Position numbers and translations under genes: made by a program. The notes under the pieces are model-generated. The model worked only from the letters and a program-made list of their open reading frames with translations. It had not been told where the DNA came from and ran no database searches. Shown here piece by piece: positions 43,821-52,273 of a stretch of 64,000 nucleotides of DNA. Source of the DNA: Verrucomicrobia bacterium LW23 (GTDB lineage: Bacteria; Verrucomicrobiota; Verrucomicrobiia; Methylacidiphilales; UBA1321); the NCBI GenBank assembly GCA_003054695.1, contig QAZA01000050.1, positions 310,001 to 374,000 of the forward strand, written 5' to 3'. Numbering within the stretch: the stretch's first letter is position 1; each line of letters begins with the position of its first letter.

Positions 43821-44744
43821 CTACACCCCGCTTTCCCGCTTCTCCTGCGATGGCCGCTTTCCCACCAGCCTGGTAAACGTGCGCGTAAAGTGGCTTTTGT
43901 CCTGAAAGCCCGTCTCATACGCAATCTGCGTAATGTTGTATTGCGAAAGCCGAAGCAGGCGCCGCGCGTGCTCGATGCGGATGCGCTGCAGCGTCTCCAT
44001 CACTGTCGCCCCCGCGTGCCGCCGGAAAACGCGCGTAAGGTGCTGCGGATGGCACCGCACCGCCCCGGCAATATCCGCAAGGCTAAGCGGCTCCGCATAG
44101 CGTAACGCCATCACGCGCAACGCCTTACGTACCAGCGGAGGTAATGCGCGGTGCTCCTGCGCCAGGCGCGCGCGGTTTTGGGTGCGGTAGCTATCCATCG
44201 GCAGGCCAAGCGCTTGCAGAATGTGCGCCGCCATTTGCGCCAGGGCTCGCACGTCCTCCCGCGCGCCCTGCACCTCCGCCGCCGTGGCACGGGGCGCGGC
44301 CTCAAACGCCTGCATAAGCGGCCCCGCCGGCACGTGCCGTAACTCGCACCTTCGCAACAACATGCGACGGGCATCCTCCTCAGTCTCCACGGTAACCACG
44401 GAGCCATAGTAAAACACGCCCAAAATGCGCCCGCGATACACCAGCGGCTCCGCAATATCAGTAAGCCCCATGTGACACCTGCCGCACACCCCCTCCCCGG
44501 CGCGCAGCACCGCCCGATTGGCCAGCGCTTTGGACGAACCGCACCCCCCGTTAAGGCCGGCCGACTTCTTGGCCAGCGCGCACAAGTGCGCGGTGTGCAT
44601 CCGGTGCGCGTCGTCCAGATTCAGTTCCGGAACGTCGTAACTCACGCCAGTCAGGTCCTCAAAGCTGAGCCGAAAAGGACGCAATCCCTCCAGCCACAAG
44701 CACATCCGCAAAAGCGGGGATGGCGCTGGCGATGCAATTTCCAT
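43821..44744 (-). CDS. AraC-family regulator with PocR-type ligand domain
   Basis: Residues about 15-165 form a PocR-like sensor: LRPFRLSFEDLTGVSYDVPE at the start, then a Cys/His set in HTAHLCALAKKSAGLNGGCG and GEGVCGRCHMGLTDIAEPLV, and GRILGVFYYGSVVT. PocR in Salmonella senses 1,2-propanediol. Residues about 205-300 are the AraC DNA-binding domain (LADIAGAVRCHPQHLTRVFR, ITQIAYETGFQDKSHFTRTF). 307 residues. The Cys residues could bind a metal. It lies upstream of the FAD oxidoreductase on the same strand and likely controls it. A link to propanediol from rhamnose breakdown is tempting given the GH106-like gene but is only inference. Confidence 0.9.
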   Translation of the reverse strand: MEIASPAPSPLLRMCLWLEGLRPFRLSFEDLTGVSYDVPELNLDDAHRMHTAHLCALAKKSAGLNGGCGSSKALANRAVLRAGEGVCGRCHMGLTDIAEPLVYRGRILGVFYYGSVVTVETEEDARRMLLRRCELRHVPAGPLMQAFEAAPRATAAEVQGAREDVRALAQMAAHILQALGLPMDSYRTQNRARLAQEHRALPPLVRKALRVMALRYAEPLSLADIAGAVRCHPQHLTRVFRRHAGATVMETLQRIRIEHARRLLRLSQYNITQIAYETGFQDKSHFTRTFTRLVGKRPSQEKRESGV

Positions 44745-44928
44745 AACTCAAGCGTAGCGGAAAGGATGTCTGTATTCAATTGGGCTAAGGAAGATTCTTC
44801 GGAACAAGAATACGGAAGGAGAAATCCAAACGATATAAGAAAGCGCGCATGCACGACGCTTCTACGTTTATTGAGTAAAAAGAACAAACAGCCCCACCCC
44901 TTTTTATAAAGCAACGCAATAACGCGTA

Positions 44929-44964
44929 TTGACACACGCCACCAAACCTGCGAAATTGAATTCC
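44929..44964 (+). promoter_or_regulatory. Promoter of the copper operon, probably leaderless
   Basis: TTGACA lies exactly 36 nt before the GTG at 44965, the same spacing as before cassette 1. A GAAATT/AATTGA stretch sits where the -10 box should be. There is no ribosome-binding site. Confidence 0.5.
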
Positions 44965-45381
44965 GTGAGCACCGCCAGCGACATCGCCAAGTTCCTGATC
45001 ACCGCCCTCCTTGCGATGGCGCTCGTTCTGGCGCAGTCTGCCGTCGCCGTCTCCACGCAGCCTCCCGTCCTGGCCATTTCCCCCGCGTGCGCCGCCCACG
45101 CGCACGCCCCCGCAAGCGCTGGCGCTTCCACCGTAAGCTGCTGCGATCGCGGCACTTGTGAGTGCAGCATTACCTCGTCAGACCGCTCCTCCCGCCCCGC
45201 GCCGGCCACAGCATTTCAGCATCAGCACAACGTCAAGCCCGTCCTTAGTGCGGACGTCACGTTCCGTACACCGTCGCACAGTCCCCGTCTGGCCGGCACC
45301 TCTTTGCCACGACGCACGGACACCGCCGCAGCCGCCCACCGTCCCCCGGCGCTGCGCCTTCACTGCATCTTGTTGATCTGA
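44965..45381 (+). CDS. Small exported Cys/His-containing protein upstream of the cus operon
   Basis: GTG at 44965 gives 138 residues beginning VSTASDIAKFLITALLAMAL, a likely signal peptide ending near AVA. The mature part has His and Cys clusters (CAAHAHAPAS, CCDRGTCECS, FQHQHN), the kind of residues that bind copper. It is otherwise low in complexity. A TTG at 44929 would add 12 residues but is used as a -35 box in my reading. I do not know a family; its place 230 bp before a Cus-type efflux operon suggests a metal-related role. Confidence 0.55.
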   Translation: MSTASDIAKFLITALLAMALVLAQSAVAVSTQPPVLAISPACAAHAHAPASAGASTVSCCDRGTCECSITSSDRSSRPAPATAFQHQHNVKPVLSADVTFRTPSHSPRLAGTSLPRRTDTAAAAHRPPALRLHCILLI

Positions 45382-45615
45382 CGCAGCTGTGTGTACAGGC
45401 GTATTGTGCCTGTGCATCTCGGTCGTTCGGCGCGTTTCCTCCGGAGATCCTCCTCCCCGCCGTGTTTCGGCAAGCCCCGCCTCCCCTTCTTTCTGTACAA
45501 CCTGTTGTGCAGAATGTTGTACTGCACGCAACAGCTACGCATGTTTCGATGCCTCCCGGCCATTCGTGTCTTCGTTCATTCATTGCGAAATACCCACTAC
45601 TCTTGGACCCCCATT

Positions 45616-47127
45616 ATGTACATATACAGACTCACTCACTGGATGGCCCTCTGTCTGTTCCTGCATACATATGCCGCGATCGCCGAACCGCCCGTCGCTC
45701 CCTCCAAGCAGACCGCGCCTTCCGCCCCACCGCCAGGGCGCGCCACAGCATCCCCGGCGCTGATCCAAACCCTTGTGCGTGAGGCCGTTGCAACGCACCC
45801 CAGTGCCCGCGCCTCCCTGCAGCGCACGGAAGCCGCCCGCGCCGCCACCCGCTCTGTCCGCCTGTGGGAGGACCCCATGGTCGGCTTCGGCTACATGGCC
45901 GCCGAGCGCGACATGCAGCAGGACGACGGCGACCTGACAGCCATGGCCGAGCAAACGCTGCCCCGCCCCACACTTTTTCGCGCCGAAAAGCGCAAAGCCG
46001 AAGCCGAGTTTATGGCGCGCGCCGCCTCCGTCCGCCTCACCACCAACGAGCTAGCGCTCGCGGTCGCGCAGGCCTCGGTCGAACTTGCCCTAGCGGACGA
46101 AATCATCCGCCTCCAGGACGAAAACCTGGGCTGGCTGCGCACCAACGTGCGCGTGGCCGAGGACCGCGCCAAAAACCCGGACGCCACCGCCTCCGAAGCC
46201 CTGCGCCTGCAAAGCGAGCATGCCGTGCAGGAGCAAACCGTCGCCGCCGCCCGTCGCATGCGCGCCCAGCTGGCGCGCCGCCTCAACATCCTGCTCGGCC
46301 GCCCCCTCACCGCTCCATCGGCCACCCTGTCGCTGCCCGCGTCCGTGCCCGCGCTTCCGTCTCTCCAGGCGGTTGAAGCGCAGCTGCAAGTCGTTAACCC
46401 GCAGCTGGCTTCCATGCGCCACATGGCGGAAGGCGCTGCGGCTGAGGTAGATGTGGCGAAGGCAAAGACCGGCCCCGTCTTCACCGCGGGGGTGGAAAGC
46501 AATACTTTCTCCGGCGCCGGCGCCATAGCGCCGGCAAGCGGCCCGGACCAGCGCAGCACATCCATGACAATAAAGATGAGTGTGCCGTGGTTTAACAGCA
46601 GCGCCAACCGTGCGGAGATTCGCAAAGCCGAACGCCTTCGGCAGGCCGCGCAAAGCGATGTCGAAGCCGAGGCCCGCCGCCTGTTAGCCGCTCTTACCGA
46701 ACAACTTACCGAAGCCGAGAACAACCGGCGCCAGGCCGCGGCCTATACCACCGACGTGCTGCCCCGCACCGAGCTGGCCTCCAGCCTCACCGCCGACGCC
46801 TGGATCTCCTCGCGCGCCACGGTAACGGACGTCATCGACACGCGCCGCACCTACCTTGACGCCCTGCAGACGCGCGCCCGGCTGATCGCTGCCAGGCACA
46901 TCGCCTATTACAACTTCCACGCCACCCTGGGCGATCTCGCGCCCAACATCGCATTAGTCCCTGCCTCACAACGCGATACGTCGAGCCCCGACAGCCAGCC
47001 CCAGGATGCTCCCATACGGCGCAGCGGCCCCGGCACGGCTCCCTCCCCGGGCAAAGGACCGTCCGCGGCCCCCGCCAAAGTCAAAGGCAATACATCGTCC
47101 CTCTCTCAGAAAGGAAAGACATCATGA
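45616..47127 (+). CDS. cusC: TolC-family outer-membrane efflux protein, CusC-like
   Basis: About 503 residues with the TolC/OEP pattern: two long helical repeats (ATASPALIQTLVREAVATHP, LALAVAQASVELALADEIIR and again RRLLAALTEQLTEAENNRRQ), each followed by sequence suited to beta strands. Start at ATG 45616, giving a signal peptide (WMALCLFLHTYAAIA); ATG 45643 is also possible. Its stop overlaps the next start (ATGA), showing an operon with the adaptor and the RND pump. It would form the outer-membrane channel. The C-terminal 60 residues are Pro/Ser-rich, an extension beyond the usual length. Confidence 0.85.
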   Translation: MYIYRLTHWMALCLFLHTYAAIAEPPVAPSKQTAPSAPPPGRATASPALIQTLVREAVATHPSARASLQRTEAARAATRSVRLWEDPMVGFGYMAAERDMQQDDGDLTAMAEQTLPRPTLFRAEKRKAEAEFMARAASVRLTTNELALAVAQASVELALADEIIRLQDENLGWLRTNVRVAEDRAKNPDATASEALRLQSEHAVQEQTVAAARRMRAQLARRLNILLGRPLTAPSATLSLPASVPALPSLQAVEAQLQVVNPQLASMRHMAEGAAAEVDVAKAKTGPVFTAGVESNTFSGAGAIAPASGPDQRSTSMTIKMSVPWFNSSANRAEIRKAERLRQAAQSDVEAEARRLLAALTEQLTEAENNRRQAAAYTTDVLPRTELASSLTADAWISSRATVTDVIDTRRTYLDALQTRARLIAARHIAYYNFHATLGDLAPNIALVPASQRDTSSPDSQPQDAPIRRSGPGTAPSPGKGPSAAPAKVKGNTSSLSQKGKTS

Positions 47128-48833
47128 AGCAACCCGTTGTCATTGTTATTGTTGCGCTGGTTCTCGGCATCGGCGCCGGCTGGATACTGCGCGACCAGAC
47201 CGCCCACGGCACCTCACCCGCCATCCCAGCCGCCGGGCAGGAGCGCAAACCGCTCTTTTACCAAAGCGCCATGCACCCGTGGATCAAAAGCGATAAGCCC
47301 GGGCGCTGCACCATATGCGGCATGCAGCTCACCCCCGTGTACGACGGCCAGGGCGCCGATGCCCCCGCCGGCGGCCTGGAAACCGATACGCACGGCAACA
47401 TCATTGCGCTCACTGGCGGCCAGGTGCAAGTGATTGGTGTGCATACATCTACGGCGGCTGTGCGTCCTCTTGCCCGCACGCTCGCCGTCGCAGGTGTGGT
47501 GGACGACAACGATCGCCGCCACCGCGTCATGAGCGCCTATGTCGACGGCCGCGTCGAGAAGCTTTTCGCGAACCACGTGGGCATTGAAGTAACGGAAGGA
47601 CAACCACTTGCAAACTTGTATAGCCCGGCGCTCCTGCAAGCCGAACGCGAATACAGGCAACTCTCCGGCACCCTCAGAAAAAACACCGCGTTGCGCCTGA
47701 GACAGATGGGGCTTACCGATGCGCAAATCGCCGCCCTGCCCGACAAACCCGCCGATACGCTCCATACCGAAATCCTCGCCCCGATGAGCGGCACCGTCGT
47801 ATCGCGCGATGTCTATGAGGGACAATATGTTACGTCAGGTCAACGCCTGTTCGAAATCGCCGATTTCAGCGTCATGTGGTTCCAGTTTCGCGCCTACGAG
47901 ACGGACCTTCCGTGGATTCGCGTAGGCCAGTCGGTGCAGGTGACGACCGCCTCCGCGCCGGGCAAAGTCTTCAGCGGAAAGGTGGCGTTTATCGACCCCA
48001 ATCTGGACGAAGCGACCCGTTCCACCAACGTACGGGTCGAGATTCCCAACCCGGTCGTCAACGGCCGGCGCGAGCTGCTGCACAAGCTTTACGCCGATGG
48101 CCTGGTGCAACTGGATGCGCCTGAAGTACTTACCATCCCGCGCGCGGCTGTTATCCGCACCGGCGCGGAGGCTGTAGTGTATATCGATAAAGGCAATGGC
48201 ACCTACGCGCGCACCGAAGTAAAGCTGGGACGCAGCGGCGACAACCTGCTTGAGGTCCTCGACGGCCTTCAACCGGGCGACACCGTTGTTACCGAAGGCA
48301 ACCTTCTCCTCGACGGCCAGGCCGAGATGAACCGCACCTACGCATCGGCGCCAGCTCCCTCCAAGTCCGCCGCTCTTACCGAAGAGCAACGTAAGGCGAC
48401 GGAACAGTTCATAGCCCTTGCAGCAGCAATGTCAGAAGCCCTTGCGGCGGATGACCTTACGGCATTCAACAAAGCCAGCGAGCCTGCTATGGACATCACC
48501 GGAAGCTTTGTCAAAGCCGTGCGCCCGCTTGAGCTCGCGCCGGATGCCCTGGCTAAGCTTAACAACGCCAGCCACTTCCATGGATTCTCGGAGATCGCCA
48601 AAGCGCGCGAGGCATTCCACGCTTTCAGTATGGCGGCCACGGCAGCCGTCCAGCCTCTCAAGAACCAGGATGGAGCCCCCCCGTTCAGCGTCTGGGAGTG
48701 CCCGATGGTGGATGAGGCCGTGCCGGGTGCCGCCAAGAAGGGGCGCTGGCTCCAGCCGCCCGGCAAGCCCTGCCGTAACCCCTTCTTTGGCAAGGAGATG
48801 CTGGAGTGCGGGCAGGAGGTTAAGTCCCTATGA
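47124..48833 (+). CDS. cusB: Cus-type RND periplasmic adaptor with heavy-metal-binding and DUF3347 domains
   Basis: After an N-terminal membrane anchor (VVIVIVALVLGIGAGWIL), residues 43-75 are the heavy-metal-binding domain YQSAMHPWIKSDKPGRCTIC-GM with a CxxC pair. The adaptor core follows (VDGRVEKLFANHVGIEVTEG, LHTEILAPMSGTVVSRDVYE, FEIADFSVMWFQFRAYETDL). The C-terminal 150 residues, including LNNASHFHGFSEIAKAREAF and a WECPMVDEAVPGA motif, correspond to a DUF3347 region fused in many copper adaptors. 569 residues. Overlaps both neighbours by 4 nt. It would link pump and channel and pass Cu(I) or Ag(I) on. Confidence 0.9.
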   Translation: MKQPVVIVIVALVLGIGAGWILRDQTAHGTSPAIPAAGQERKPLFYQSAMHPWIKSDKPGRCTICGMQLTPVYDGQGADAPAGGLETDTHGNIIALTGGQVQVIGVHTSTAAVRPLARTLAVAGVVDDNDRRHRVMSAYVDGRVEKLFANHVGIEVTEGQPLANLYSPALLQAEREYRQLSGTLRKNTALRLRQMGLTDAQIAALPDKPADTLHTEILAPMSGTVVSRDVYEGQYVTSGQRLFEIADFSVMWFQFRAYETDLPWIRVGQSVQVTTASAPGKVFSGKVAFIDPNLDEATRSTNVRVEIPNPVVNGRRELLHKLYADGLVQLDAPEVLTIPRAAVIRTGAEAVVYIDKGNGTYARTEVKLGRSGDNLLEVLDGLQPGDTVVTEGNLLLDGQAEMNRTYASAPAPSKSAALTEEQRKATEQFIALAAAMSEALAADDLTAFNKASEPAMDITGSFVKAVRPLELAPDALAKLNNASHFHGFSEIAKAREAFHAFSMAATAAVQPLKNQDGAPPFSVWECPMVDEAVPGAAKKGRWLQPPGKPCRNPFFGKEMLECGQEVKSL

Positions 48834-51800
48834 TCGAACGTGTCATCGAGTGGAGCCTGCGCAACCGGTTTCTGGTTATCTGCGGGGCGCTGCTGCTCAT
48901 CGCGCTTGGCATGCGCGCCGCCTACCTCACGCCCGTTGACGCTATTCCGGATCTCACTGAGAATCAAGTACTTGTGTATGCGGACTGGATGGGCCGCAGC
49001 CCACAGGAGGTCGAAGACCAGGTCACCTATCCGCTCTCCACGGGGCTGCAGGGGCTGGCCGGGGTGCGGGAAGTGCGCGCGACGTCCATGTTCGGCTTCT
49101 CGCTTATCACCATTATTTTTGAGGAGTCCGTGGACCTTTACTTCGCGCGGTCGCGGGTGCTGGAGCGGCTTAACTACTTGCAGGGCAACATGCCGGAGGG
49201 GGTGAAGCCACAGCTGGGGCCGGACGCCTCGGGGCTTGGCTGGGTCTATCAATACTATCTTCACGTCGATCCTTCTCAAGGCACGTACGACCTCGCGCAA
49301 CTTCGTTCGATACAGGACTGGTACATCCGCTATCAGCTTGGCAGCGTGCAGGGCGTTGCCGAGGTGGCGAGCATTGGCGGATTTGTGCGGCAATACCAGA
49401 TAGAGTTGAACAGCAACAAGATGCGCATGCTGGGCGTGACTCTGATGGACGTCTCCACCGCAGTACAAAACGCCAATCTGAACGTCGGCGGCAAAGTACT
49501 GGAGGAAAACGGCGCCGAGTTTGTCCTCCGCGGCGTTGGCCTGATAACCGGCGTGGAGGACCTCGAACTGGTGACGGTGAAGGCGGTGAAGGGCACCCCC
49601 GTCTACGTTCGCGATATCGCCACAGTGCAGATCGGCGGCGATTTCCGGCGCGGCGCCCTGGATATCAACGGCCTGGAAGCCGTTGGCGGCACGGTAGTTA
49701 TGCGCACGGGCGAGAACGCTAAGGCGGTTATTGAACGGATAAAGGCGCGCATTGCCGAGATTGCGCCAAGCCTGCCGCCCGGCGTCTCCATACGCCCGTT
49801 TTACGATCGTAGTGTGTTGATAGACAACACTATAGACATGCTGAAGCACGCCCTTTGGGAGGAGATGCTGCTGGTAACGCTGGCGCATATTCTTTTCCTA
49901 TGGCATTTCCGTAGCATCCTTATTGTTACATTGCCGCTTCCTGTATCCATTCTTATCTCCTTTCTGTTGATGAAGGAGTTCGGCATTACCAGCAACATCA
50001 TGTCGCTTACCGGTATAGCCATAGCTATTGGCGTTCTTGTCGACGCCGCTATAGTTGTTACCGAAAATGTCATACGCCACTGCGAACAGGCAGAGCATGA
50101 CCTTGCACGCCCTCTTACCACGCAAGAGACGTGGGATCAAACACTTGCAGCATGCCGGCAGGTGGGCCGCCCCATCTTCTTCGCAATGGCTATTATCATT
50201 CTGGCCTTCGTCCCTGTGTTTGCGCTGGCCGGGCAGGAGGGTAAGCTGTTCCATCCCCTGGCCTACACCAAAACCTTTGCGATGATCGGCTCTACGCTGC
50301 TGGCCGTCACGCTGGTTCCCGTGCTGTGCTCGCTGCTGGTGCGCGGGCCGTACCATAGCGAGGATCAGAACATACTGATGCGCTGCATGTTACGCATCTA
50401 CGATCCCGCGCTGGACTGGGCGTTGCGCCATCGCATTCTGGTTGTCGCTGGCGCGGGGCTGATCCTGGCGTTCTCGCTGGCCGTGGCATTCGGCCTGCCA
50501 CGCGGCACGGTAAAGCAATTGCGAGATGCTGGTTATCCGCAGGTTGCGTCCCTTTTTACCGGATTTGGCAGGGAATTTATGCCCCCGCTTAACGAGGGAA
50601 GCCTGCTCTACATGCCTGTGCTGGTGCCGAAGACCGGCCTGACGGAAATCCAACGTGTGATGGCATGGCAGGACAAGATTATCGCTAACACGCCCGAGGT
50701 GGAAACAGCCGCCGGAAAGCTGGGCCGCTTTGAGACAGCAACCGATCCTGCGCCGATCGAGATGCTGGAGACGACGATTATGCTGAAGCCGGAGTACATT
50801 CCGGACCCGGCCTGGAAGCGGCTGGCGGAGTGGACCGGATGGGTCATCTACAAGCGCAACCCCTTATGGCGCAACGGGATGACTATGGACAAGCTGAAGG
50901 CGGAACTGACCGAAAAGATGAAGCAGGTGCCGGGCTATGTGCCCGCCTTTTTGCAGCCGATCGAAAATCGCATCCTGATGCTATACACAGGAATTCGCGC
51001 CCAGGTGGGGGTGAAGATATATGGCGACAATCTGGACAAGCTGCAAAGCAAAGCCTTTGATGTGGAAAGACTTATCAATAGCATTGAAGGTGCGGCCGGC
51101 GTCTCGCCCTCGCGCGTGCAGGGCAAGCCGTACCTCAATATCAAGGTGAACCGCCAGGCCATGGCGCGCTATGGGCTGAGCGCCAGGCAGGTGCTGGACG
51201 CGGTGGAAATGGCGATTGGCGGCAAGAACGTGACGACCACGATTGAGGGGCGCGAGCGCTTCCCCGTGCAGATTCGCGTGCAGCGCAGCGAACGGGACGA
51301 CATCGATCGGCTAAGCTCCATCCTGATTGCCGCCCCCACAGGCGGCGCCGCGGAAGCCGCACCTGCAAGCCCTTCCATGTCAGGCACTTCCGCCCCGGCC
51401 ATGTCGTCGGGCGCACCCACGTTCATCCCCCTGGGCATGGTGGCCACCATAACGCGGGAGACCGGCGCTAACGAAATTGCGAGCGAGAACGGACGGCTGC
51501 GGGCCTACGTGCAGGCCAATGTGCAGGTTCGCGACCTGGGCAGCTTTGTGCAGGAGATCGAGGCCAGGCTGCCTACCCTTGCCTGGGAGGGAATGACGTA
51601 CAAGCTGACGGGAGAATACGAAAATCAGCGCCGATTTGTGGATACAATGCTTCTTGTCTTTCCTATGGTATTACTCACCATCTTTATCCTGCTTTATATG
51701 GTGTACAACAGCTTTACAGAAGCAGCCCACGTTATGCTTGCGGTACCTTTTGCATTAAGCGGCGGCGTATTGCTACAAAAGTTCCTGGGCTATCACTTTA

Positions 51801-52234
51801 ACGGGGCTGTGTGGGTAGGTTACATCGCACTGTTTGGCACGGCTGTGCAAACGGGTGTGGTTATGGTCGTATACCTGGAGGAGACGGTGAAGGCGCGGAT
51901 GCAGGCCCTGGGCGACAAGTTCCGTTATGCGGATCTCGTTCAGGCTGTGAAGGATGGAGCGCGCCTGCGTCTTCGCCCCAAAGTCATGACAGTGGCCACC
52001 ATCGTCGCATCGCTACTGCCCATTATGTGGAGCCACCGACAAGGCGCGGAGGTGATGAAGCCGCTGGCGACGCCGGTGATCGGCGGCATGCTCTCCAGCC
52101 TGCTGCATATCCTTATCGTTACGCCAGTTATCTTCCTTTGGCTGCGCAGCCGGGAGCTTCCGAAGGATCCCGAGCCGGCGACCCCGACGGCCCCGAAGAT
52201 CGAAGGCGCGGACTCAGAAACACCTCAGGCGTAA
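48830..52234 (+). CDS. cusA: Cus-type Cu(I)/Ag(I) RND efflux pump
   Basis: 1134 residues of the heavy-metal RND family: MIERVIEWSLRNRFLVICGA at the start and GIAIAIGVLVDAAIVVTENV in helix TM4, with the proton-relay acids. The three Met residues that bind Cu(I) in CusA are all present in the right contexts: LLYMPVLVP, PAPIEMLETTIML and RILMLYTGIRA. That points to copper/silver rather than zinc/cobalt. It is about 90 residues longer than E. coli CusA; part of this is a low-complexity, Met-containing insertion near residues 838-862 (SMSGTSAPAMSSGAP). Last gene of the operon; converges with the PEGA/SUMF1 gene. Confidence 0.93.
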   Translation: MIERVIEWSLRNRFLVICGALLLIALGMRAAYLTPVDAIPDLTENQVLVYADWMGRSPQEVEDQVTYPLSTGLQGLAGVREVRATSMFGFSLITIIFEESVDLYFARSRVLERLNYLQGNMPEGVKPQLGPDASGLGWVYQYYLHVDPSQGTYDLAQLRSIQDWYIRYQLGSVQGVAEVASIGGFVRQYQIELNSNKMRMLGVTLMDVSTAVQNANLNVGGKVLEENGAEFVLRGVGLITGVEDLELVTVKAVKGTPVYVRDIATVQIGGDFRRGALDINGLEAVGGTVVMRTGENAKAVIERIKARIAEIAPSLPPGVSIRPFYDRSVLIDNTIDMLKHALWEEMLLVTLAHILFLWHFRSILIVTLPLPVSILISFLLMKEFGITSNIMSLTGIAIAIGVLVDAAIVVTENVIRHCEQAEHDLARPLTTQETWDQTLAACRQVGRPIFFAMAIIILAFVPVFALAGQEGKLFHPLAYTKTFAMIGSTLLAVTLVPVLCSLLVRGPYHSEDQNILMRCMLRIYDPALDWALRHRILVVAGAGLILAFSLAVAFGLPRGTVKQLRDAGYPQVASLFTGFGREFMPPLNEGSLLYMPVLVPKTGLTEIQRVMAWQDKIIANTPEVETAAGKLGRFETATDPAPIEMLETTIMLKPEYIPDPAWKRLAEWTGWVIYKRNPLWRNGMTMDKLKAELTEKMKQVPGYVPAFLQPIENRILMLYTGIRAQVGVKIYGDNLDKLQSKAFDVERLINSIEGAAGVSPSRVQGKPYLNIKVNRQAMARYGLSARQVLDAVEMAIGGKNVTTTIEGRERFPVQIRVQRSERDDIDRLSSILIAAPTGGAAEAAPASPSMSGTSAPAMSSGAPTFIPLGMVATITRETGANEIASENGRLRAYVQANVQVRDLGSFVQEIEARLPTLAWEGMTYKLTGEYENQRRFVDTMLLVFPMVLLTIFILLYMVYNSFTEAAHVMLAVPFALSGGVLLQKFLGYHFNGAVWVGYIALFGTAVQTGVVMVVYLEETVKARMQALGDKFRYADLVQAVKDGARLRLRPKVMTVATIVASLLPIMWSHRQGAEVMKPLATPVIGGMLSSLLHILIVTPVIFLWLRSRELPKDPEPATPTAPKIEGADSETPQA

Positions 52235-52273
52235 CGCTTTGCAACTCCTGCCGCAGGCAGGCGAACGCTCCGC

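Noticed and set aside
48338-49888. 516-residue frame antisense to cusB/cusA
   Set aside because: Overlaps two clear Cus genes and lacks any family pattern.
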